The position numbers were made by a program, and so were the translations under genes. A stretch of 6,375 bases of DNA from assembly GCA_030146445.1 (NCBI GenBank), contig JASLBT010000326.1, positions 1-6,375 on the forward strand, read 5' to 3'. Positions 1 through 6,108 of this stretch are shown here, piece after piece. This DNA comes from Segetibacter sp. (GTDB taxonomy: Bacteria > Bacteroidota > Bacteroidia > Chitinophagales > Chitinophagaceae). The stretch's first letter is position 1. Each line of letters begins with the position of its first letter. Below the pieces are notes generated by a model. It did not search any database and had not been told where the DNA came from. It saw only the letters and a program-made list of their open reading frames with translations.

Positions 1-5
1 GCGTG

Positions 6-46
6 GCAGACGTGTGCCCTAAACGGACTTGTTCGCGGACGTGTTC
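6..46. repeat. array of 12-bp imperfect dyad units
   Basis: Two adjacent 12-bp units, ACGGACTTGTTC (23-34) and GCGGACGTGTTC (35-46), differ at only two positions. A third, more diverged copy, GCAGACGTGTGC, lies at 6-17, and an isolated TGTTC follows at 58-62. Units 1 and 2 read as an imperfect dyad, CGRAC-NN-GTYCG, where the two halves keep purine/pyrimidine symmetry. Such an array could be an operator cluster for a gene lying left of the window, or an extragenic repeat. I do not recognise the binding protein, and the array may continue beyond the left edge. Confidence 0.4.
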
Positions 47-540
47 CACCGCGCCGCTGTTCGGGATTTAGCTCGTATTGAAGTTGTTTTTACGACTTTT
101 CTGCAGAAGCTGCTTAACTAAACAACAATCCTGAACAATGCGAGTTTGAGGCTTCGGAAGCCGAACTTTTAAAATTGGAGAATATGGGAGATGGCTTGTA
201 GATTATTGTTGGAAGCCCCGCCAAAATCTCTGGAAAGTTTGTTAATTTACGTTCTTTAACGTGCGCGGGCGGTTAACATTAATTACTGCCTGCTTCATGT
301 TTCACGCTCGATCACCAGGCTGGTATCCCCCGGAAAAGCAACTTTCTTTTATCGGCTTGCACTATGCCTCAGCTGTACAGGCGCCGGAAATCGTGCGTGT
401 CAATCGCATCAACGCTATTCGGCATTGTGCCGTATGGTAGCTTAGAATGCTTAAGCGGTTTTTACCCCCTCTGCTCCAATTTCGGATGCTTCGGAATTGA
501 TGACTGCTAACCTTTGAACCGAAAAAATGAAACCCTTAAA

Positions 541-572
541 TTGGTTTTGAAAACGCAGATGCAGTAACCTTG
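541..572 (+). promoter_or_regulatory. weak Bacteroidota-type promoter candidate for the M43 protease
   Basis: TAACCTTG at 565-572 matches the Bacteroidota -7 consensus TAnnTTTG with one mismatch. A TTG at 541-543 lies 21 bases upstream as a possible -33 element; a TTTG at 546-549 is too close. Transcription from here would give a leader of about 60 bases before the TTG start at 638. A competing TAACCTTTG at 508-516 has one base too many between TA and TTTG. The call rests on short, degenerate matches only. Confidence 0.3.
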
Positions 573-578
573 CATCTG
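556..578. promoter_or_regulatory. perfect 8-bp inverted repeat, possible operator
   Basis: CAGATGCA at 556-563 is mirrored exactly by TGCATCTG at 571-578 with a 7-base spacer. It is preceded by a second dyad, GTTTT-G-AAAAC, at 544-554. No T-run follows, so it does not look like a terminator. Its position, about 60 bases before the protease start and over the -7 candidate, suits a repressor or activator site, or a hairpin at the start of the mRNA leader. The regulator is not identifiable from the sequence. Confidence 0.4.
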
Positions 579-637
579 AATCTTCCAAACCATCCTGTGA
601 ATTGCCCAGGTAAATTGACCCGATAAAATCTAAATCA

Positions 638-3600
638 TTGAAAAATCCCCGGCTCGTTCTTCCTTTTATATTGCTGCTACTGTGTTTACAAGGTATCGGG
701 CAAATTCCACAAGATAAAGGTGCCAAAGGCGCCCAGGAAATCTTGAGATGTGCGACAATGGAAGCCCTGGAGCGCAACCTGAATGATCCCGCTTTCAAGG
801 CGCAGTACGAGAAAGGTATCCGCGATTATGAGCGCTCGCTTGAAATGCGCACCGGTGTAACCTCCCGCAATACGAATTTGACAGGCCCGGTCACGATCCC
901 TGTTGTGGTGCACATCGTTTTGCCTAATCCGTATGTTGTTACAGACGCTGATGTCGACTATTTCCTAAACCGATTGAATGACGATTTTTCGGGGCTTAAC
1001 CCCGACAGCACCAATGCTTCGCCATTTTATCCCGTTCGTGGTCATTCACTGTTGCGGTTTACCCGCGCACGCCGCGACCCGGCGGGAAATTTCACGGGCG
1101 GTGTAGAAAGACGCGTCGGCAATGTTTTTATTCGCGGTGTAACCTACCAGCCGATCAAACATTCTTCTGATGGTGGGCTGGATGCCTGGGATGTCAGCCG
1201 TTATTATAACTTATGGGTTGGAATGGGAGATCCGGCGCTGGGTTTACTTGGTATCGCACCGGCAATTGGCCCGGGGGCACAAACGGAAAGTAACACCAGT
1301 ACGGTAGGGATTGATGGAGTTTGCGTGGATTATTCCGCATTTTCAAACTCCTGCTATTCTATTCCTGCCTTTAACCTTGCACGCACCGCCGTGCATGAAA
1401 TTGGTCATAACTTCGGCTTATACCATACTTTCCAGGGTGGATGTGCTGCGATTAACGACTTTGGTCAGCTCACGACTCCTTTGTGCCAGCTTCCTGCAAG
1501 TTTGTTGGGTCCTGCCGACGATACCCCAGCCCAAAGCAGTTCAACATCAGGATGCGCGGCGGGTGACGTTGCCGGGGGTTGCACAACAGCGGCCGGTGCA
1601 CCGATAAATAAGATGTACCAAAATTTTATGGACTATACGGATGACCGGTGTTATTCGATGTTTACGAAAGGTCAGGTCGAACGTATGCATTGGGTGCTGG
1701 AAAACTGTCGTCCCGGTTACCTGACTACACAAGGTTATTTACCACCCTCAAACGTTCCTCTGCTCGACGTTGCCCCAACAGACATTGTCAGCCCCGGCGG
1801 ATTTGAGTTCGACTCCCTGACCTGTACTTCGGTCGCCTATGATAATATTACCTGTCCGGGAACGGTTACTCCCAGGGTTAGGATAACCAACCTGGGCACC
1901 GAGACGCTAACGTCAGTTACCGTAGGAATGAGTTTTAACAATGGCACTGCCGTGCAGGTAACTGCACCGGTGAACCTTGCAATGAATAACTCTACTGTAG
2001 TGGCATTAAGCGACATCAATTTTACTCCCGGCGCTAACCAGGTTTTAAAGTTCTGGACATCGCTGCCGAACGGAAGTGCCGACCAGGTTCCATCCAACGA
2101 TACACTTACGTTAAACCTGACTGTAGGCGTGGGCAGAGACCTGCCCCTTGTTGAAGACTTCAGCAGTCCAACGTTCCCACCACCGGGATGGTCATTGGCG
2201 AAGCTCGCGGGACCCACTCCTGGTGTCTCCTGGACGCGTTCGGATGCTACAAACGGCGGTGCCCCAGGATCGGCGGTAGCGAAGTTTTGGGATATTCCGA
2301 CCGGTAACAGAATCGATTTACGGACACCACTTCTTTCTACCCTGAACGCCGATACCGTGATTCTAAGCTTCGATGTTGCACATCGCCAGTACAATGCTGT
2401 TCAGGACACCCTCGGCATTTGGGTTTCCGGCGATTGCGGTGCCACATTCACCCGGGTTTTTGAGCAATGGAGTTCTCAGTTAACCACATCGGCGCCGAAC
2501 GCGATCCAACTTATAAACCCTACGGGATCTGACTGGAAAAACATTACGCTGAAGTTTCCGCAAACAGGCGTTTTTGCAAGCCCAAATATTCTAATTGCAT
2601 TCAGGGGCGCAAGCAGGTTTGGAAATAACATTTACCTCGACAACATCAACATATCAAAAATTACCATATTCAGGAGAGATCTGACTCCTGTTGCCTTTAC
2701 CGATCCATTTACTACCATTTGCGATGGCAATAATGTGACACCGGCGATCAGGATCCACAACCAGGGAATAGACACGATCCGTTCGTTCACGATTAACTAC
2801 ACGGTCAATGGTACGCCGCAGGCTGCTGTCAACTTTAGCGGAAGCGTGCCGAAAGACTCGACGGTTATCGTTCAATTAAACACTGCGAACTTCCAGCCAG
2901 GGGATTACACCATTGAGGCCTGGACCTCGAACCCGAATGGTCAACCTGATCAGTTGCCGTCAAACGATACGATCGTGTACAGGTTTGAGGTAGTGCCTAC
3001 AATCGCGGCTCCGATAGTGGAAACTTTTGAAAGCTCAACGTTCCCGCCGCCGGGCTGGTCTGTAACACAGCAACCGGCTGATGCCATTACCTGGACACGA
3101 ACCAACCAGGCCGGCTCAATGAGCACGGCGTCAGCATACATCAATAATTTTAGTTATGCAGCAAACGACCGGGTGGATGATCTTATAACGCCATCTTTGA
3201 GTTATTCCGGGGCAGACTCGGTATTCATTAAGTTTGATGTGGCTGCAAGCACTTACAGCTTTCCCGGAAGCACCGCGATCCCGCTGGATACGCTTGAAGT
3301 GTTGGTGACCACCGACTGCGGCAGGAGTTTTACGTCCATTTACAAAAAGTATGGTAGTGACTTGCAGACCATCGGCGATCCTAACAACCCGAACACCGAC
3401 GAGTTCTTCCCAACCCTGCAAAGCCAGTGGCGGACGGATTCGGTAAATGTTACGCGCTTACTCGGTTCATCGAATAATGTAAGGTTTGTATTCCGCAATA
3501 CCACCAATTTCGAGAACAACATCTTCCTCGATAATATCACTTTTACGCCGAAGGTTCTACCGGCAAGGTTAAAGCAGAATGGATACATGATCACGCCCAA

Positions 3601-3829
3601 TCCCTTTAACAACCAGTTTGCCATTCAGCATTACCTGCCTCCAACCGACCTGAGGGGCTTCGGTGTTTATAACTCAACAGGGCAGCTTGTTTTAAGCCAA
3701 TCATTTGGTGAAGGCAGGGCCGACAGCTATATCCAGGTGAACCTCGCTCATATGCCATCAGGTGTATACACTGTTAAGCTGATGTACACCGGCAGGACAA
3801 TCACTCAGAAACTTGTTAAAATAAACTAA
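638..3829 (+). CDS. secreted M43-family (pappalysin/ulilysin-like) zinc metallopeptidase with T9SS C-terminal sorting domain
   Basis: This is an extracellular metalloendopeptidase of the metzincin clan, 1063 residues long. The start is TTG at 638: an in-frame stop lies at 611-613, there is no ATG between, and the next internal Met (residue 41) would remove the signal peptide. Residues 1-21 form a signal peptide, with Q22 the likely mature end. Residues 22-85 are a pro-region with an RCATME motif (C38), a candidate cysteine switch. The catalytic domain spans about 86-360. Its HEIGHNFGLYH motif gives zinc ligands H253, H257 and H263 and catalytic E254, with a Met-turn at NFMDY (M331). Two tandem modules follow (about 377-673 and 681-972), each a CARDB-like beta-sandwich plus a jelly-roll domain resembling 'choice-of-anchor J'/MAM domains. 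Residues about 984-1063 (MITPNPFNNQF to KLVKIN) are a T9SS type A sorting domain, implying export across the outer membrane and probable surface attachment or release. The family is sure. The substrate is unknown and could be nutritional protein or a host or prey protein. Confidence 0.93.
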   Translation: MKNPRLVLPFILLLLCLQGIGQIPQDKGAKGAQEILRCATMEALERNLNDPAFKAQYEKGIRDYERSLEMRTGVTSRNTNLTGPVTIPVVVHIVLPNPYVVTDADVDYFLNRLNDDFSGLNPDSTNASPFYPVRGHSLLRFTRARRDPAGNFTGGVERRVGNVFIRGVTYQPIKHSSDGGLDAWDVSRYYNLWVGMGDPALGLLGIAPAIGPGAQTESNTSTVGIDGVCVDYSAFSNSCYSIPAFNLARTAVHEIGHNFGLYHTFQGGCAAINDFGQLTTPLCQLPASLLGPADDTPAQSSSTSGCAAGDVAGGCTTAAGAPINKMYQNFMDYTDDRCYSMFTKGQVERMHWVLENCRPGYLTTQGYLPPSNVPLLDVAPTDIVSPGGFEFDSLTCTSVAYDNITCPGTVTPRVRITNLGTETLTSVTVGMSFNNGTAVQVTAPVNLAMNNSTVVALSDINFTPGANQVLKFWTSLPNGSADQVPSNDTLTLNLTVGVGRDLPLVEDFSSPTFPPPGWSLAKLAGPTPGVSWTRSDATNGGAPGSAVAKFWDIPTGNRIDLRTPLLSTLNADTVILSFDVAHRQYNAVQDTLGIWVSGDCGATFTRVFEQWSSQLTTSAPNAIQLINPTGSDWKNITLKFPQTGVFASPNILIAFRGASRFGNNIYLDNINISKITIFRRDLTPVAFTDPFTTICDGNNVTPAIRIHNQGIDTIRSFTINYTVNGTPQAAVNFSGSVPKDSTVIVQLNTANFQPGDYTIEAWTSNPNGQPDQLPSNDTIVYRFEVVPTIAAPIVETFESSTFPPPGWSVTQQPADAITWTRTNQAGSMSTASAYINNFSYAANDRVDDLITPSLSYSGADSVFIKFDVAASTYSFPGSTAIPLDTLEVLVTTDCGRSFTSIYKKYGSDLQTIGDPNNPNTDEFFPTLQSQWRTDSVNVTRLLGSSNNVRFVFRNTTNFENNIFLDNITFTPKVLPARLKQNGYMITPNPFNNQFAIQHYLPPTDLRGFGVYNSTGQLVLSQSFGEGRADSYIQVNLAHMPSGVYTVKLMYTGRTITQKLVKIN
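1766..3553 (+). repeat. tandem duplication of a CARDB-like plus jelly-roll module inside the M43 protease
   Basis: Residues about 377-673 and 681-972 are two diverged copies of one roughly 290-residue unit. Matching landmarks in the same order are TPRVRITNLG (411-420) and TPAIRIHNQG (701-710), PSNDT before each linker (485-489, 774-778), TFPPPGWS (512-519, 801-808), DCG followed by F (599-604, 893-898), and NNI-aromatic-LDNI (663-670, 960-967). At the DNA level the FPPPGW segments (near 2170 and 3038) remain clearly similar. The copies have diverged considerably in between, so the duplication is old. The modules probably act as spacers or as protein- or glycan-binding domains; that role is inferred. 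Confidence 0.8.
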
Positions 3830-3846
3830 GGCTACACTGTTTACTT

Positions 3847-3883
3847 AATAAAACTGCCCCCGGCTTAGGGGGCAGTTTTATTT
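3847..3883 (+). terminator. strong intrinsic terminator after the M43 protease
   Basis: AATAAAACTGCCCCC (3847-3861) pairs perfectly with GGGGGCAGTTTTATT (3868-3882): a 15-bp stem with a 6-base loop (GGCTTA). It has a GC-rich core and a T-rich tail, 17 bases after the protease stop codon. The A-rich left arm makes it potentially bidirectional. It insulates the protease gene from mqnE, whose promoter element begins only 17 bases further on. Confidence 0.9.
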
Positions 3884-3899
3884 GGCGGCTATTCTGCCT

Positions 3900-3907
3900 T
3901 AGCTTTG
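3900..3907 (+). promoter_or_regulatory. TAnnTTTG -7 promoter element of mqnE
   Basis: TAGCTTTG is a perfect match to the Bacteroidota -7 consensus and ends 14 bases before the mqnE ATG. Transcription would begin around 3912-3915, leaving a leader of only about 7-10 bases and no room for a Shine-Dalgarno site. The expected -33 position falls in the T-rich right arm and tail of the preceding terminator (about 3875-3884), where TTTG at 3881-3884 is present but closer than usual. The -7 match is clear; the -33 element is not. Confidence 0.55.
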
Positions 3908-3921
3908 CGCAAATCTTTTTT

Positions 3922-5112
3922 ATGATCGTATCAGCACAGGATTTGCCGGCAAGGATCATTGAATACGTTGGCGACAGGGAATTGAGGGATATAGGTGAAA
4001 AGGTTATAAATCGGGAGCGAATTTGTGAGCACGACGGGATTATTCTGTTTGAAAAGGGGTCCCTTTCTTTTGTAGGTGCATTGGCAAACTGGGTGCGCGA
4101 GCAAAAACATGGAAATAAAACCTACTTCAACCGTAATTTTCATATTGAACCGACCAATGTTTGTGTATACTCGTGCAAGTTTTGTTCTTACTCGAAATTA
4201 TATGCGCACAAGGAAGATGGTTGGGAGCTCAGTATCGGGCAGATGCTTGATATCGTAAAAAAGTATGATGGTCAGCCAGTGACGGAAGTGCATATCGTAG
4301 GCGGGGTGCATCCAAAAATGAACCTTTCTTTTTTTCTGCAATTGATCAGGGAAATACGTGCTTACCGTCCCGACATCCACATCAAAGGCTTTACGCCGGT
4401 TGAACTGGACTATATGTTTCGAAAAGCAAGGCTTAGCCCGGCGGATGGAATGCAACAGCTAAAAGAAGCGGGCTTGCAATCGTTACCCGGTGGAGGCGCC
4501 GAAATATTTCACCCCGAAATACGCCAGCAGATCTGTGCCGATAAAGTAGACGCAAACGGATGGTTGGCCATTCACAAAGCCGCCCACAACCTGGGTATGC
4601 ACAGCAACGCCACCATGTTGTATGGCCATATCGAAGCTTATTGGCATCGTGTTGATCATATGGAAACGTTGCGTAAACTGCAGGATGAAACAGGCGGCTT
4701 TAACACCTTTATTCCGTTGAAGTTTCGCAATCATGATAATGAGATGAGCAATGTAAAGGAAAGTAATGTTGTAGAAGATATGCGGATGTATGCCATTGCC
4801 CGGCTTTACCTGGATAACTTTCCGCATTTAAAGGCATACTGGCCTATGCTCGGGCGCCAAAATGCACAATTGGCGCTGTCTTTCGGGGTAAACGATATTG
4901 ATGGCACAATCGATGACACAACGAAGATCTATTCTCTTGCAGGCAGCGAGGAGCAAAATCCGGCCATGAGCACGGCGGAACTTGTATCGCTGGTAAAACA
5001 AGTTAAACGGGTACCTGTTGAGCGCGACACCCTGTACAACGTGGTTCGCGATTATTCCACGGGTGATTTCGATAAGGGACCGACCTTGCAAGTTAATCCC
5101 CAACTAAACTAA
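3922..5112 (+). CDS. mqnE: aminofutalosine synthase MqnE (radical SAM, menaquinone biosynthesis)
   Basis: MqnE is a cytoplasmic radical SAM enzyme of the futalosine route to menaquinone. It joins the adenosyl radical from SAM to 3-[(1-carboxyvinyl)oxy]benzoate, the product of MqnA, giving aminofutalosine and methionine. The 396-residue protein has normal length. It carries the CX3CX2C cluster-binding motif (C81, C85, C88, within EPTNVCVYSCKFCSY), the SAM-contacting GG at 127-128 (HIVGGVHP), LPGGGAEIF at 188-196, NATMLYGH at 229-236, FIPLKFRN at 263-270 and the C-terminal FGVNDIDGTIDDTTKIYS (321-338). These are the landmarks I know from Bacteroidota MqnE. The related enzyme MqnC is the main alternative but fits less well. 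No other menaquinone gene is in the window, so mqnA, mqnB, mqnC and mqnD must lie elsewhere. It has its own promoter and starts at ATG right after a T-run, with no ribosome binding site. Confidence 0.93.
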   Translation: MIVSAQDLPARIIEYVGDRELRDIGEKVINRERICEHDGIILFEKGSLSFVGALANWVREQKHGNKTYFNRNFHIEPTNVCVYSCKFCSYSKLYAHKEDGWELSIGQMLDIVKKYDGQPVTEVHIVGGVHPKMNLSFFLQLIREIRAYRPDIHIKGFTPVELDYMFRKARLSPADGMQQLKEAGLQSLPGGGAEIFHPEIRQQICADKVDANGWLAIHKAAHNLGMHSNATMLYGHIEAYWHRVDHMETLRKLQDETGGFNTFIPLKFRNHDNEMSNVKESNVVEDMRMYAIARLYLDNFPHLKAYWPMLGRQNAQLALSFGVNDIDGTIDDTTKIYSLAGSEEQNPAMSTAELVSLVKQVKRVPVERDTLYNVVRDYSTGDFDKGPTLQVNPQLN

Positions 5113-5179
5113 GGATGGCTGGGGACGATTATGGTTTTGGTGATCAAACAGCGCCTGAAAATACGTAAACGACAGGAAG

Positions 5180-5208
5180 CCTCAACACCAGGTAAAATGA
5201 TGTTGAGG
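5180..5208 (+). promoter_or_regulatory. 8-bp hairpin in the mqnE-DUF2490 gap
   Basis: CCTCAACA (5180-5187) pairs perfectly with TGTTGAGG (5201-5208) around a 13-base loop, 33 bases before the DUF2490 start. No T-run follows, so it is a poor intrinsic terminator. It may be an operator or an mRNA leader structure between mqnE and the DUF2490 gene. I see no good TAnnTTTG element in this gap, which leaves read-through from mqnE as a possibility. Confidence 0.35.
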
Positions 5209-5241
5209 AAGAAATATGACTTTAACAGCTAACACGATTTT

Positions 5242-5976
5242 ATGAAGAATTACGTTTTATGTTTTACATTAATGATGATGGTGAATTTTTCCAATGCACA
5301 GGGGAGATTGAGCGATCATAACACAATTGGCTGGTATACAACGATTGTAACCCCGAAGATCAGTGATCGGGTTAGCGGTCATTTCGAGTACCAGTGGCGG
5401 AGAAACAATCTGGTCACCGACTGGCAGCAGAGCTTACTTCGGGTGGGCCTGAATTACCAGGTAAATCCCAATGTAGCCTTTCATGTTGGATACGGCTGGA
5501 TCGAGACGTTCCCATACGGTGAATATTCGATCGCTGCAGTCCCTAAGCGGTTCCCCGAACATCGCATCTATGAACAGGTTGTCGTGAATGCCCCGCTGGG
5601 GAAAGCGTCATTGTTGCACCGACTTCGGCTTGAACAGCGGTGGGTTGGACGGTTGAATGACCTTACCAGTGAAAAGGCAGACGAATATGTTTACCTGAAC
5701 CGGCTGAGGTATATGCCGAGGCTGGATGTACCGGTTGGCGGCAAGTTTTATGCTGCCTTGTACGATGAGATATTCATAGGATTTGGTGAAAATATTGGTG
5801 AAAACGTATTTGATCAAAATCGGGTGGCGTTGCTGGCAGGTTATAAAGCCGGCAGTAAGTTCAGGATTGAAGCCGGATACCTTAACCAAACCGCTCAGCT
5901 TGGTCGTGAGATAGGGGGAAAGAACGTTTTCCAGTACAACAATGGGCTGATCGTTAACACCTATTTCAATTTCTAG
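5242..5976 (+). CDS. DUF2490 family outer-membrane beta-barrel protein
   Basis: The 244-residue protein has a signal peptide (1-19, cleavage at SNA|QG) and alternating hydrophobic/polar strands throughout, with an aromatic C-terminus (TYFNF) typical of outer-membrane barrels. Family landmarks include WYTTIVTPKISDRVSGHFEYQ-like opening strands (31-51), FPEHRIYEQ (104-112), HRLRLEQRW (126-134), YLNRLRYMPR (151-160), ALYDEIFIGFGE (172-183) and FDQNR (190-194). These match DUF2490 as I know it in Bacteroidota and Proteobacteria, where no biochemical function is established. The start is ATG, without a recognisable ribosome binding site. It follows mqnE by 129 bases on the same strand. Nothing in the sequence ties it to quinone synthesis, so the adjacency may be incidental. 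Confidence 0.85.
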   Translation: MKNYVLCFTLMMMVNFSNAQGRLSDHNTIGWYTTIVTPKISDRVSGHFEYQWRRNNLVTDWQQSLLRVGLNYQVNPNVAFHVGYGWIETFPYGEYSIAAVPKRFPEHRIYEQVVVNAPLGKASLLHRLRLEQRWVGRLNDLTSEKADEYVYLNRLRYMPRLDVPVGGKFYAALYDEIFIGFGENIGENVFDQNRVALLAGYKAGSKFRIEAGYLNQTAQLGREIGGKNVFQYNNGLIVNTYFNF

Positions 5977-5986
5977 GTGGTGAACC

Positions 5987-6019
5987 GCTGTTCCGGATTA
6001 ACCTGGTGTGTCGAACAGC
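5987..6019 (+). repeat. 7-bp inverted repeat after the DUF2490 gene
   Basis: GCTGTTC (5987-5993) and GAACAGC (6013-6019) are exact complements separated by 19 bases, starting 11 bases after the DUF2490 stop. A smaller hairpin lies at 6038-6054 (CACC-CTGT-GGTG plus two outer pairs past a bulged C). Neither is followed by a T-run, so termination here would be factor-dependent if it occurs. Either could equally be an operator of the next gene. The evidence is the pairing alone. Confidence 0.3.
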
Positions 6020-6108
6020 ACCTGCCTCGGGCGACTGATCCACCCTGTGGTGATGGTCCCAATTACGACGCTGTCTTAAACAAACCCGGCACATAACCCT
6101 CACGACGT

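Larger units (their letters stand above)
1..637. other. gene-free upstream region with small inverted repeats
   Basis: No reading frame here looks like a protein gene: open stretches are short, lack plausible starts, or have unlikely composition. I see no tRNA or rRNA pattern. What can be seen is an array of related 12-bp units at 6-46, a 5-bp hairpin with extra outer pairing at 143-167, small hairpins at 249-262 (ACGTT-CTTT-AACGT) and 420-432 (CGGCA-TTG-TGCCG), and two dyads just before the protease gene (544-554 and 556-578). The final 100 bases are the likely promoter and leader of the M43 protease gene. The rest may be spacer or decayed sequence; a small RNA cannot be excluded by eye. Confidence 0.6.

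Noticed and set aside
118..201. Open frame ending in a Glu/Leu-rich stretch (ASEAELLKLENMGDGL) that resembles a protein C-terminus
   Set aside because: A stop at 115-117 limits it to 27 residues without a usable start, and it coincides with the 143-167 hairpin. It could be a gene remnant, but nothing confirms that.
258..440. Roughly 60-codon + strand frame without stops in the left region
   Set aside because: It has no ATG, GTG or TTG start near its beginning, and the translation (rich in Cys, Arg and Ser) is not protein-like for this genome.
440..463. Small stem GCTTA/TAAGC followed by GG and TTTTT, terminator-like
   Set aside because: The stem is only 5 bp and AT-rich, with a 7-base loop; too weak to call.
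451..798. 115-codon - strand frame crossing the protease start
   Set aside because: It overlaps the signal peptide and pro-region of the protease, has no recognisable motif, and its far end lies in non-coding sequence.
1837..2394. 185-codon open frame on the - strand inside the M43 protease gene
   Set aside because: It is the antisense shadow of a well-supported coding region, shows no recognisable domain, and mirrors the codon pattern of the real gene.
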